Positions 1 through 11,963 of a stretch of 64,000 bases of DNA are shown here, one piece after another. The position numbers and the translations under genes are program-made. The stretch covers positions 72,774,992 through 72,838,991 of the forward strand of contig NC_079498.1 in assembly GCF_030052815.1 (NCBI RefSeq). Direction: 5' to 3'. Below the pieces are notes generated by a model, which ran no database searches, was not told where the DNA came from, and saw nothing but the letters and a program-made list of their open reading frames with translations. Every line of letters begins with the position of its first letter. Positions within the stretch are counted from its first letter, which is position 1. The stretch is from Hevea brasiliensis. Lineage: Eukaryota; Streptophyta; Magnoliopsida; Malpighiales; Euphorbiaceae.

Positions 1-128
1 CAAAAATAAGAAAATTGTTTTAAAATCCCTTGTAGGGTACTTAATGAGTTATCGGTAGGTGAAGTTCGGTAGTTCATTAGGTATTCTACGGGATCATGTT
101 ATGCCTTACAGAGGGGTAAGGTGTGACA
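1..128 (+). repeat. 3' end of a B-family LTR (K)
   Basis: This is the terminal 128 bp of an LTR whose other end lies outside the window. Read on the plus strand it matches the reverse complement of the starts of LTRs at 22050, 30553 and 60892, with the shared GGGATCATGTTATGCC block and the terminal GGTGTGACA. It sits inside another LTR that resumes at 129, so it is a nested insertion. The five bases after it (AGTAA) are the expected target duplication but the left copy is not visible. Confidence 0.8.
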
Positions 129-1132
129 AGTAATATAGGCTCCCATGGCTACCTAAAATTGAGCAGTCCAATAACTCAACAATTCCATCAATTTTCATCA
201 CCAATCAACACATCTCAAGCTAAACATAAACTTTACTTGAGAAAGGAAGTGAATTGGACACTTACCTCTTTTTGGAGCTTGCTCAAACTTTAACAAAACT
301 TCTTCTTTTTGCTCCCAATATACTGCCCAAGGTATAAGGATAAAGTTTAGTGAAGACAACTTGTGAAGATCATGGCATGAAGATGGACAATCAAAGCTTG
401 GACGTGAGAGCTTCAATGGAGGCTTTTGGGAATTCAATTTGGCTATGGAGAATGGAAGTGAAGAAGATGAGTTTGTTAGTGGAAAATTCTACCCACTTAG
501 GTCCTTTTATACCTTCATTTATATTTATTTAATTATTATTATATTCAAGTTTTGATATTTCTTATTATACCCCCATACTTCCTTTAATTACACTATATAT
601 ATAATTTCATCTTTTTATGGTGTTTTCAAATTTTAATACCATTTTTTTAATGGACATTTAGGTCAAAAGTTAGCTCTAGGTGTCAATTGACCAAAATGCC
701 CCTATTCAGGTTGTATTTCAGATTTTTCGATACTACCAATTTTTTTCGGTTTCTTGATTTTTCATTTTTCTCTGTACTAATTCATTAATTTTTCTTTGAG
801 ATTTCTAATGTCAATTAAACCTCTATAGGCCTTTGATTATTTTCCAAAAATTATTTTTGAGGGTTCCCCGTGGTCCTGGGGTTGGCAATTGCCTTCTCCG
901 TAACTTTCCGGTGCAGTCACCCATCGCTACGGTGCCGGCTCATTTAACCTATTTTCATTTCCTCTCTTTTATTTTTCTTTAATTTTTCTTATATTTTCTT
1001 TTTATTTATTTTATCATTTTATGCCTGTTTATTATCACTGAAGTGTAGTCCTGGACATCCTGACTTGTCCGAACAGACATTAGGTCACCGGAGCAGCAGA
1101 ATGTACGGACTACGTAAAGTGAGGGCGTTACA
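129..1132 (-). repeat. Partial LTR of a C/D-like family (J)
   Basis: This is the right-hand part of an LTR in the same orientation as the LTRs ending at 38748, 43455 and 48433. Shared blocks are the GACCAAAATGCCC stretch near 690, the CACCCATCGCTACGG block near 917, the GGTCACCGGAGCAG block near 1083 and the terminal GTTACA. The minus strand has a consensus splice donor (GAG|GTAAGTG) at 265, at the place where sister LTRs have one. No polypurine tract follows the end, so it is a solo LTR or the outer end of an element; its left end is hidden by insertion K. Confidence 0.6.
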
Positions 1133-3020
1133 TAAAAGACCTTTGGCCATTTGATAGTTTTAACCAAATAGCAGTTTAAATCACTTGGGAGATTAATGTT
1201 AAATTTCAATGCAATTTGCTATTAGTTTATTTCATATTATAAATAAAATTAGAAACTAACCCTATAAGTACCAAAAAAAAAAAGCAATAATTGCATGGAG
1301 TTTAATTGGAGCTTAATAGGAGTAAGACAAGGATAACCATGCCATACTAGAAGAGAACGTCCTTTTTTTAAAGAGTAGTATACCCCAATGGTAACTGCAA
1401 TTATTATGAAGGTAAGTACTCTAAATTCCAAAATAGCAATATTTTGTATGAAATTTGTAGTAATAATAGGGTTTTACGTAGTAAATAATAAAATTAATTT
1501 TATTTGTATCTTTAACCAACTTGTATGAAATTTAATTATATAAATATTAGGTAAATTAAAATTAAATCTTGTTTTTATTAAAAAATAACTTTGACATGCA
1601 AATTAATTGTAATTGAATATTTGGTAGGAAATAAAATAAATTAGCATGTTAGAAATAAATATTTTTTTTAAGAAGTAATTGCTTTAGCCTTTATGTGTTT
1701 GTTAAAATAAACTGCAACATGTACATAATTAAGTTAATTTAATTATCCTTAACGTAACTTGGTAAATAAATTAATTAGTTAAATAAAACCTTAAGGTTGC
1801 TTGTAAACTGAACTTGTTTGTAAATTATTGTCAATAATTAATTAATTTAAATCACTCGATAACTATCACTTATTAAATTTAGTAACTCTATAGATAGGAA
1901 ATACTTGTGTATGAAAACTATTTATAAACAAAAACCCCTATTTGGATTGTTTATGTGCATAGGATTAAAAATTGCATACGTAGGTAAAAAGTTTGATGAA
2001 GAAATAATAAACAAAACTTTTAGAAACATTAGTAGAGGACTAGCACTCGAGTTAACAAGGTTAGACCAAACCTTCCCCTTACTTACCTACTATCCCAAAC
2101 CTAGGCATTGGGCTATGGTAATGATGGTTGTGGAACCACTACAAGGAATAAGTTTCTATGCATGACCCTATCGAAAATTGATGTCCCTCAAAAGAAATAA
2201 TGAATATGTCATAGTTATTGCCTGTATGGCAACTCTTGTCTATCTATGCCTTTGTGGCATGAATCCTTAGTACCTTGTTAGTATTATGGGAAGATGATAC
2301 TTACCAATAGATCTATTTCTATAGAAAATGCCATCTAAGGAGGTGGTACTTAAATGAGTCCAGTGCAACTCCACGATCTTTCTTGGGCATTACCTGATGC
2401 ACTTTATGCAGTTTTGGTAGATAATCTTTCGCCTCACATGATCCAACCACAAGCTGTGGGGCCATCTTTTACATTCACATTGACCTTGGCTTCCATATTA
2501 GCATGTAGCTCAATTTTATTTACACTCACTTTTCAAATCTATTAAGTAGGCCATTGTCTCTTTTTAGTAACTAATAATGTTTTTACTACACTTTGACCAG
2601 TTTTAGAGCTGTATAGCATGATCCACTTTAATGTATTTTATTTATGTTCAAATGCAAATGTGTAAATGCAATATAGTCTATCTACATTTATCTTGTTAAT
2701 GGCATTGCATTTAATTAGTTCTTTTTACTATCGTGTCCAATTTTTATCAGAAATTGATAGAAGTGTGAAGCTAGAAAAACAATTATTGTCACATAAATAA
2801 TTTTGAATAATAAAATAGCAGGAAGTAAGGCCAAAGGAAAATAAATATGGCATAGCATTAAAATCAACAACATAGTCCTATAGGAAATAAGACCCATAAA
2901 CACATTCTAAAGTCAAAAAATTGTTCCATAAGCAGCATTCCCCTTTACAAAATAGAAATTAGAGGATGCATAAACACAAAATCCATGAACCCCATCCAAC
3001 GACTACACAACATAACATAG
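1133..3020. other. AT-rich unclassified DNA
   Basis: I see no credible gene, RNA gene or transposon protein here. The first 750 bases are very rich in ATTAATTA-type sequence. Open frames at 1905-2165 and 2354-2545 on the plus strand show no family motif and no flanking exon signals that I can recognise. Confidence 0.5.
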
Positions 3021-3485
3021 CTACACAAAATTAGATGAACTCCCTCTTCTGAATAAGGTCCCAGAAACCAAGTCATTAATAAAATCTCTAATGTTCTTTA
3101 GAATTCCAATTAATTTCTTGCATTCCTTCTTCATTTTTTTGTACTTACGAGTCAAGGAAGCATATGGTTCTTTTAAGGCTTCCAATTCCCCTTCCCTCTC
3201 AATAGTCTTAGTGTTATTAACAACATTAATAGCCTGTGCATAGCCATTTTTAAACTAAGGCATTTCCCTATAGTTAAAGTCCTTAATATCAAAATCATAG
3301 ATAACCTTTAAAGATTCTAAACCTAAAACTATAGTAACATGCTTAGCATCATCAATACTAATGTTACTAATTGCAAACCTATCTAAAAGTGATGCATGAC
3401 CCTTAGCTTCATGGTGCAAAAAGAGCACTTTGGCACCAAATAAACCCTCACCATAATTTTTTATTTGGTAAAATGGTGGTGGCAA
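3021..3485 (-). pseudogene. Decayed coding segment of unknown family
   Basis: One reading frame runs 155 codons with a single in-frame TAG at codon 77 (3255-3257). The first half is an ordinary mixed globular-looking sequence. The second half is charged and heptad-like, with a Lys/Glu-rich stretch around codons 100-125 that could form a coiled coil. A stop codon closes the frame a few codons upstream of the first Met, so any longer protein has been broken. I do not recognise the family. It could be a fragment of a transposon gag or a host pseudogene; chance is also possible in AT-rich DNA, although 154 sense codons with one stop is longer than most neighbours. Confidence 0.35.
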
Positions 3486-5880
3486 ATCAAATTCATTGAG
3501 AACATGTTAGAGCACATTTTCTAGTGAAATCCTAAATAACATTGTCTTCAAAATACACAATAATTTAAAACTTAAAAACAAAAAGATAAATGGGAAAATA
3601 AAGGCAAGCAATAATATAAATAGTTTAAATTTCACACCCATTTAAACCATGTTCTCAACACATGTAATTACACATTGTCTAAATTGGTTTTATTTATTTT
3701 TAGAATTAGCAAATCACAAACTATAAAATAACTGCACCTTATCTTATTGCTTGTAAATTTGCAAACTCTTAAATCAATTATAACATCTCATGGCCAAGTA
3801 GTTATTTGTTTCTATGGTGTAATATAATATGAAATTAGAATAGAGCATAAGTTAATGATAGCATCTTCACATTTAACAAACTATTCGATAAAATTATGTA
3901 CACCTGTTATTTTCTTTTTAAATAGGAATAAGAACTTATTTTGGTATCCTACATGTATTTTCACTTGTTACTTAAGATAATTCCAGCTTTGATTTACATG
4001 CATTAATCTTTAAGGATCTTACCATGTGGTATGCCAACATGGCATTTTAGCAACATAGCCATAAACCATTCATACATTCATTGTCATCTCTTAGCTTGTG
4101 GATGACTAAATAAAAATGGACCTCTTTTTTTAGGTAGCAAAAATTATCAAGATTAACAAGCAGTAAGCTACGGATCTCTAAGCTGTTACAATTGATAAAG
4201 CTAAGGTCCTTGTAGGATAAGAGTCTCTTAACCAAGTTTGTATGAAGACCAAATTTTAAAACATCATTTCAATACCCTTTTACTAAAGAAAACAACTAAA
4301 AGAAATTAATAGACTAAGAAAGGTAGCCAGCAAAAAGAAATTACCTCAAAAAGAAAACAATTAAATTTAGATTTGCAAACAAAAAAGAAATTAAAAAAAA
4401 AAGGTTACATTAAGCTTAGAACTAAAACAGGTCTATCAAAGGTCAATCTAAAAGTGATAAAATTAAAGAGTTTTTTTTTTTTGTAAAGATAAAAAAATTA
4501 CTGCAAGACAAAACCATTTAAAAACATAAACCTCATTTAAACAACACGATGGTAAGTTATGTAAATAGGTAGAATAATTTAAAGAGACTTGATTGAAACA
4601 TTAAAAAAGTAATGAATGCAAGAAACAATTAAAATAGAGAGCAAAGAAATGCCTATTACATGACAAGTCTTAAATCATAAACGAGAAACATTTAAAAGAA
4701 AGCTTTTTCTTTGAAGTCTTTAAAATCAATGCAAGATAGGTCCTATTTAAGGCATAAACCTTACTAAACACAGGAGTTAGAAGCATAAATGATCAGTAAA
4801 AGAGGAACATTTATAGAAGGCATGTTTGTTGAAAGGTCATTAAAAACATGATGAAAGCATGTGTAAGAGTTAAAAGATTAAAGCAAGTCAATGCAATCAT
4901 GAAAAAGGTAATAGTACCTGATGATTCAAAGAAAGTAGATACCACCACCTACGAAAGTGGGAAAAAAAGAATCTTAAGAGGGAAAAGAAACAATGGAAAG
5001 TGTATGAACAGAAGACATGAAAAGGAAAGAAGAATATTTCCTTTCAAAGAATGACAAAGTGCTACCATAAAAGGAATAAAGAACTTGTTTTTATTGTATA
5101 TCCTCAAAGCAAGAACTTGAGAGAAAAAAGATAAGGAGGGCAATTATGGGAGCAAAACAAAAGCCTTAGGTGAAGAAAAAGGAACTTGCTAAAGTGCAAT
5201 GTCAAAAGATATGTCAGGAAAAAAGAAATCCATCTCAAGATATGGAGAAACATTTGGTCAACTTAAGTAAGAAAAAATGCAGCTCACCAATCATTAGCTT
5301 AGGGAAAGAAAATAAATATATCTCTCCTTTGTTTTGCATTAGTTTTACTATCAGAAAAAAAAATCCTAAAATCCAATGGTTCAAATGTTTATCCAACAAC
5401 ACTATCTTTTTCTCTATGCACAACATAATGAGAGCATGCCATCCAATAGTAGGGAGCAAAGCCAAAGAGCAAGGAGGGAACTGACACATTACTATGACAT
5501 CCAACAGCTTGAAATCAAGGGGAAAGAAAAAGAAGAACATTATCATTTTAGGCAAGGTAATGGGTGAGAAGAGATAATGCAATTCAAGAGATTTGAAACT
5601 ACTAAAAGGCCCTCAAAGGAAAAGGCAGAACCGACCAAATTTAATAGCCAAATGTGCACATTCACTTAAATCAATTTGAATTGGCTAACAGTACTATATT
5701 GTGCAATATATTTAATTGTTTTTTTATGGAATATACATTATTGGTTGTTGAGATGTGACGATATTAGGTTTTTACATTATCTTTATAAGTTGTAAGTACT
5801 TATAATTTAATTTTCTTTATATGTAATTTTAGAAACTTTTATATTAATTAATAAATGATAAAATTAACAGAAGTTTTCTC
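3486..5880. other. AT-rich unclassified DNA
   Basis: Purine-rich on the plus strand, especially 4270-5600 with many AAAGAAA runs, which produces spurious Lys-rich open frames (4848-5054, 5170-5484). None carries a recognisable motif. No RNA gene or clear transposon end was found. Confidence 0.45.
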
Positions 5881-6147
5881 TTTTTTTTTTTTTAATTTTT
5901 TCGAAGATAGGAGTATTATAGATAAGGCCTTCAAATAGGCATTTCATACAACATAAAGTTCATTTGATCATGAGGATCACATCTGAAAGAAACATCTTTA
6001 ATGAACTTTTGAGCAAGTGAGTGAGAAGCCTAGTTTAAACCTCTTGTAACTACTGCAAAAATGACTTCACGAATTTGCTTAGAAATTTAAAAGCCATTGT
6101 TGATAGTTTCCTAGATAACTAAGGGAATAGGATGGCCTTGATGAGCA

Positions 6148-6330
6148 TTAATCATTATCGAGGAGTCCCTTTTCAATGATTATTTGTGAAAGACCTCTGT
6201 TGTAAGCAAAAACTAAGGCTTCCCTGCATGCTAAACTTTCCAATAGTAGTGGATCCTTGACCAATGGCCACATGCAATAGCACCAATTAAAGGCTCTTCC
6301 ATTATGGTCACACCCTACTATTGCTATCAC
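6148..6330 (-). pseudogene. LINE RNase H-like domain fragment
   Basis: A 60-residue frame carries a CDHNGRAF core followed by an ESLACREALVFAYNRG helix. This matches the GxxxxDHxGR and AExxAxRxAxxxAxxxG pattern of the RNase H domain found at the C-terminus of plant L1-type ORF2 proteins. It lies between the LINE zinc-finger-like region and the poly(A) tail, which is the expected place. The frame is broken on both sides. Confidence 0.6.
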
Positions 6331-6527
6331 TCCCCTATCATAGCTACATCAAAATTTAACTTAACAAAGGGGGGTGTAAGAGGAGTCCAGTGTTGGATTG
6401 TCATCTCCACCCATGTAGTATTTTATTGATCCACGAAAAAAGCTAGTTGGAAGTCTTCAAAGTGTTTTAGCACTATCGAGATCACATCTTGAATTGGCCA
6501 ATTTTGCTGATTGAATATTAAGGCATT

Positions 6528-6728
6528 TCAGCATTTCCATAGATGCCAAAGAATGAAGACAACAATATGAATGAAGTCCCTACATTGGTGATGGTATAAT
6601 AAAAAGGATTTTAATTTCAACCAACAATTCATCACATTAGAACTAACCAATAAGTTAAATTGTAACCTCATTGGGGATTTAACCCAACTTGCCACAACAC
6701 GGGGATAAGTGAAAAACAAATGAAACAA
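6528..6728 (-). pseudogene. LINE zinc-finger-like linker (zf-RVT) fragment
   Basis: The segment has the HLFFTYP motif and, 40 residues on, a hydrophobic stretch ending in ILWHLWK. This matches the HLFFxCP...IWxxRN layout of the region between RT and RNase H in plant LINEs. It is in the same orientation as the RT and RNase H pieces around it. Only 66 residues stay open. Confidence 0.5.
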
Positions 6729-7492
6729 AGTTTCTCAAACATCGAAATAAGAGCATTTCAAGTTTGTATGAGGAAGTTATTGGTGGATTAAGGCATTGCT
6801 GGGTAACTTCTCCAAAAGAATGCTCCACAAGAATAACTTACTTGTGGATGGGAATTGTAATTTCCAGAGTTTATTCCAAAACTTTTAATTTCTAGTAGGA
6901 GAACTTGGTCCTAGATCTGTATTGGAAGAAAAAAAGGTGGTGGCAAGGAGCTAACGAGCTAATTTGTATCTTGACTTTACTGTGTAATTCCCATAAGTAT
7001 CATAATTCCACACTAGCTTATCCTGTCTATAAAAAAAGCTGATTAGAATAGTATAAATAGGACCAACATCATGATCTTTAAAATTTGTCTGAAGGGTAAA
7101 AATATCCCATCCTCAAAGATTAGGTTGCATCAATTGATATAACCAAACAACTTCCTGTTGATGATTATCTTTAACACGTAGAGTATGGGGGAAGAGAGAT
7201 GGAATCCATTTACTTATTTATAGAGGATAGAATGACCATCCCCCACATGCTAATGCAAACCCTTTTCTAGAAGTTGTTTACCCCATAAGATGCTTTGCGA
7301 GTCCCAAGAAACTTTACTTCCTTAAGTTTCCTGAAGGAATGAGGAATAAGGAAAATACTTCCTTTAAGCAGCCTACTTAATAATAAATTTGGCTTAGATA
7401 GGATGCACCATCCTTAGTTTACCACTATAGATAAGTTAAAGCACTTTGTATCCTGAAACCACAAACCACCATTTCTTTTATAATCACAAAGC

Positions 7493-7817
7493 TTAGCCTA
7501 AGCACATAATGGATCTTGTTTTTCTCTTGCTATTAGCCCTACCAAAAATTGATACCACACTATTAATCTTCTTGCAAAAGGAGGAAGGAAAATGAAAATA
7601 AGACATCACATATACCAGAATTGTTGAAGTCATAACTTTGATCAATACTTCCTTACCTTCCTTAGAAAGAAGTTTTTCCTTCCAAACGACTATGGATTTT
7701 GCCACCTTATTTCGAAAAAATCAAAAGCTTGTTTCTTGGATTTAGAGACCAAAAAAACAAGTGCACATCCATAGTAGATATCTACAATAGAGATGCAATC
7801 TAGTGTTTGACATTTTT
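7493..7817 (-). pseudogene. LINE reverse transcriptase, C-terminal part
   Basis: The frame contains WKEKLLSKEGKEVLIKV followed by YVMSYFHFPSSFCKKIN, the very typical thumb region of plant L1-type RT (WKxKLLSxAGKExLIKxV...YxMSxFxLPxxxCxxI). Upstream residues in two frames match the preceding GRSKxxxFxFxxxKV segment, and the homology stops exactly at the LTR inserted at 7818. Frameshifts and stops are frequent. Confidence 0.75.
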
Positions 7818-10240
7818 TGTAATGACCCAACTAGAGGTTGTTGTTGGGTCATTATCGCACTAGGGAATGAGTCAGCTTAAGGCTACCGGAACCCATAGCA
7901 AGCCTAAAAACATGTTTAACACATTCTCATTCCATAAAAGCCAAAATCCAAGTAACTAATAAGTACTCACACTTTAGCATTTACATCAAAGCTTAAAACA
8001 TTTACTTTAAAAATGGTTCGAAATTAGAACCATTTCATATCATTTATCCAATGCTAAAGTGTAATCTTTACATACATTCATAGATTGTTAATGAGTGTGC
8101 TTAGGATTAAGATAAACATGCATGCATTTCTCATACTTGTGCTTTACATATTACAATCCTCTAAAACTAAGCACAATATGTAACTATTAATAATTTACAT
8201 ATCCATTCTACAAACTCAAACATACAAAGAAATTGCCAAACTCATGCCTCTTGCTAGCTCTCCTTGTAGGTAACTCTACTCTTACATGTCTTCACCTCGG
8301 GATTAGGGGAAAGGGTTAAGCTTGGGAAGCTTAGTTAGTAAACCAACTAAAACATTATTTATAATATTTAGTTTATACGAATGCAATGCATCAGTCACAT
8401 GAGTTTACACATTTTAAACAATTCACATAAGATGGACTTGTCACTAGTGACTGCTGGCCCATATGGATGCTCCTTAGGACTTCCTCTTAAAATCATAATA
8501 TAACCAAAGTGTCTGGCTCATAAAGAAGCTCTTTAGGTCTTCCTCTATCATAACTAATGAGCTAGGGACTTATTAGGCCTCACCTGGTCTTACTAAATAA
8601 CAGCATTCATGATCATAACATGTCACATATCTATATCATGGGAAAACCAGTGGTTCATCCAACATCCATTGTGCATCAACAATAATTATGCAATAATGCA
8701 GCATATTCATGTTTTAGGTACATAGAACCTAATAATATCATAAAATGATGCATGTGAATGATCATGGTTCTCATTAATAATCATTAAAAGAGTTGCATTC
8801 TTTTAGGTTAGCATTACTTGCCTCTTGAAGCCTATCAAACACTAGACGTAAATGGTTGCTATCCTCTTAACCTTGACTTTTCGGGCCCCATAAGTCTGAT
8901 CCTATAAAAGTAAGACCGTAATGAGTTATCCAAATCTATAAAACTCTATACATACATCATTTAACATATTCCAGGTTTAATTAGAGGTCTAAAACAAGCT
9001 TTAGAGCCTCAAAACAAAAAGGGAAATAAGGCTAGCAAAACCAACTTTGGTTGCCAAAGTAAGAAACTTTGACTATTGAAGTCTGAATGTTAAGAGCCTT
9101 TTTTGGACAGTACCTACTCCTACTGTCAAAGTAGGGAACTTGGGCTATAGAAGTCCTGAACTTCAAACATTACCAAGAAGCAACAGCTACTTCAACTATC
9201 AAAAAAATAGCTTTTAGTAACCAAACCTAGGAATTTATAGAATTTCCTATTCGAATTCTATAGAAACTCAATGCCCCAAAGCCTCTAAAACTCAACTTAA
9301 GAGCCCAAAACTTTAATCTAACCATCTAACCACCTTTTCATAATAACCAAAAAATCAAAGAAGTTTGAGAGAAAAACACAAGCATCCATCAATCTAAACA
9401 ATCCACAATATTTTTCAAATTAATTAATGCTAACAAAGCCAAAAAAAAAAAATCAATTCCATAATAAACATACTAACGCTTTGCGCGTCATAAGAACCAA
9501 GTTTAACTATTTCAACACTTTCAAAACACCCCACTAGCATAAGGAAAATTAAAAGGCAAACATGCATCTAAAATTTCTTATAAAAATAAAACAAAAGAAA
9601 ACCTAATTCTCTTGCATAAAACATCCAATCAACACTTATAACTTATAGCTAATTGTCAATCAATAGAATTCTCTAACAAAAAGAGAAATCCTGCAAAGAT
9701 TTTACATGCATACAAGGAACTTACCTACCTTGAAGCCTGAGTCTCTCCCTTAAAACTTTGATTCTCCCTTTGCTCAACATCAAAACACCATATAGAGCTT
9801 AGATCTCTCATCCATAAAGAAAAATTTGGGGAAAATGTGGTTTGCATGCAACAGTAATAAGAAAAGAAGAGAAAACTAAATTTGTTTAAATTTCAAGTCA
9901 AAAGGGCTATCATAGCCCTTTGCTGTCAAGGGGACTTTTAGCAGCCGAAAGTCTACTAGAGTCCATACTACCTAAAAGGACACCTCAACAGTAAAAAAAG
10001 GACTTCAGTTGTTGAAAGTCCAACTTTCAACTGCCAAAGTTCATTCTACCTAAAAAGAACCTTATACTCTTCACTTTGGAAAAACTAACAAACAAACAAT
10101 CATTCATATAAACTCTATAAAACATCATTTGTACACCCATAGAACTGACCACTATTTCCCTTATCCTTAAAATCCTAAGCTTCACAAGAATCTCTCATCA
10201 ATTACAAGAGTTCTAACACCGAAAAATGGTTGGTGTTACA
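7818..10240. mobile_element. Solo LTR inserted in the LINE (L)
   Basis: The 2.4-kb block begins TGTAATGACCC and ends GGTGTTACA, so its ends are TGTAA...TTACA inverted repeats like the other LTRs here. The flanks are TTTTT (7813-7817) and TTTTA (10241-10245), a target duplication with one mismatch. LINE RT homology resumes at the matching place on each side. No gag-pol remains, primer site or polypurine tract are present, so a solo LTR is the simplest reading. It contains several local repeats of a short module with CTATTGAAGTC and CTGTCAAAGTAGG motifs. Orientation is undetermined. Confidence 0.6.
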
Positions 10241-10930
10241 TTTTATGGGGTATTAGGACTAAATATAAGAGCCTATTTCCCGAACTTAACTTATTGACAA
10301 CTTGCTGTTATTTAGGAATGGAAGGTGTCTCAGATAATTGATGCCTCTCTTATAGTGGCCTTAGAGAACATAACTGAGTGATCAATAAATAAAAGATGTG
10401 TCACTAATTTCTTGATATTCATAAACCTTAAAAGGAGGATCTTTTGATAGCATAAAACCTTCAGCACATAAGAGAAGTAGGTATGGGGAGAAAGAATCTC
10501 CCTATCTGAGCCCTCCAGTTGGCATGGAAAAACCACAGTTATGACCATTAATTCTGATAAATAAAGAGACTGAGGCACACACTACATTATTCATGAGAAC
10601 CACTAGTTTTGAAAACTAAAACATCACATCATATGCTTGAGGAATGCCCACTCAACACATTCGTAAGCTTAGCTAACATCAAGTTTAAAGCCATCCCAAA
10701 ATTTTGACCCCTCTTCATAAGCTTTAAGTTGTACTTTAACTCATGACTAAAGAGAATGTTATAAAAAATGAGTTGTCCTTTAGTAGAAGCATTTTGTTCA
10801 TCATTAATAATCATGTCCATGAAAGGTTGTAATATATTAGTAAACACTTATGTAATGACTTTATATGGAACAAAGACCTATAGGTCTAAGATTTTTCATG
10901 GACTAGACTATTAAAACTGAGTTCTCTTAG
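10241..10930 (-). pseudogene. LINE reverse transcriptase, N-terminal and active-site part
   Basis: Reading right to left, RPIGLCS (near 10890), YKVIT, a QxxxxKGQLIFYNILFSHEL block with MALNLMLAKL, then REILSPHTYFSYVLKVL and THLLFIDHSVMFSKAT follow the L1-type RT order (RPISLCN, GRxIxDNILxAHE, MALKLDMSKA, QGDPLSPYLF, LLFADDSLxFxxA). The catalytic ADD has become IDH and several stops occur, so the enzyme is inactive. The 3' side ends at the LTR insertion. Confidence 0.75.
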
Positions 10931-11010
10931 GAACGGTGTTTCTCAAATTGATTTTGGGGGATTACAATTACAAATTGATCCATTACTCTATGATTGCAGT
11001 CTTTGTAGTC

Positions 11011-11798
11011 TTTGGGGCCTTTCTTTTTTTTTTTTTTAACTAGATCCTCCTTGTCTTTTTTCATTTTTGCTCTTCACATTTTTAGCACGCTACCTTTACC
11101 TTCTCACTCATGTCTTTGCCTCAAAACGATGTCATTCAATACCCTTTTCCTTACAGCTCTAGACCTTCTTTTGTGCATTTCTTCATATTAACAGTAATCT
11201 CCTTTTTGTATCCCTTTGTTTTGTGTTATCTCTGAAGATATAGATTGATACAATTAGATATCTTCCTCTTTAAAAAAGATCTCCATTATTGAGAGAGAGT
11301 GTGTGTGAGAAAGAGGGAGAGACTAGTGTCGTCACACTACCCTTAAAGCATCAAATCATCATTCCATGATCACTACTCCCTTCATTAGCGTCTAAAGAAT
11401 AGATATGCTTGGATTTAGTTAGATTTTCTTCTAGCATTACTGTTGATAATAATCGAGTCCCATATTTGATGGCAATGTCTCTAATTCTCCTCTATCTAGT
11501 GTTGATGCCTCCTTATTTAATGCACTGTCAAGAGTTTCACAATAAATGGTTGTTCATTCCTTGGTTGATCTATCATGGATGACCTAAGCAATCATTCAAT
11601 CCAATCTTCACAAAACAAGTCCAAATCTCTATTACTTACAATAAGCCTTTTAAGCTCCTTTCATTTTTTTTTTTTATTCTTAATCAATATTTTAGGGAGG
11701 GTTTTTTATTAATTACTTGTTTACTTTTTTTCCCCTTTTTTTTGGCTTAAAGAAAGTGAATGTGTAATAAGCAAGAGAGGCTTGCTTTTAAAGGAATT
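11011..11798. other. Unclassified DNA upstream of a possible first exon
   Basis: Contains a T14 run at 11024-11037, a GA/GT-rich simple stretch near 11290-11325 and CT-rich sequence. If the ATG at 11799 belongs to a real gene this would hold its promoter and 5' leader, but I see no unambiguous TATA box. No transposon protein was found. Confidence 0.35.
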
Positions 11799-11853
11799 AT
11801 GGCTTCTATGGTTTCATCCATGGGTACTTCTTTAGCCATTAAACCTATTAAAG
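11799..11853 (+). CDS. Possible first exon of a host gene
   Basis: An ATG in good plant context (A at -3, GCT after the ATG) opens 18 codons plus one base, beginning MASMVSSMGTSLAIKPIK. The residues are rich in Ser, Ala and Thr with no acidic residues, as in plastid-targeting N-termini. The exon ends AAAG and is followed by GTTAGT, a near-consensus donor; without splicing the frame hits TAG at once. The next 110 bases are T-rich, intron-like, and then the LTR of element C begins, so the remaining exons would lie beyond the far end of C, outside this window. I do not recognise the protein. The short length means chance cannot be excluded. Confidence 0.35.
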
Positions 11854-11963
11854 GTTAGTTTTTGCCATTTAAGTGCCCAATTTTTATGTTTTTTACCCTT
11901 TTCTTTTGGGTCAAATATGAAATAAAATATTCGTCTAATTTTACACTACTTTGCAATTGATTA

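Larger units (their letters stand above)
5881..11010 (-). mobile_element. Degenerate L1-type LINE, split by an LTR
   Basis: A plant L1-type non-LTR retrotransposon reads right to left. In order come the reverse transcriptase start (about 10930-10630), the active-site region (10578-10250), the RT C-terminal part (7760-7493), a zinc-finger-like linker (6728-6528) and an RNase H-like domain (6330-6148). A T13 run at 5881-5893 on the plus strand is the expected poly(A) tail. The solo LTR at 7818-10240 interrupts RT, and the two sides join at matching positions of the RT alignment. Many stops and frameshifts show an old, dead copy. The 5' end is not defined; homology fades near 11000, as expected for a 5'-truncated LINE. 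Confidence 0.75.

Noticed and set aside
4848..5582. Lys-rich open frames on both strands
   Set aside because: Caused by purine-rich low-complexity sequence; no motif, and opposite-strand frames overlap.
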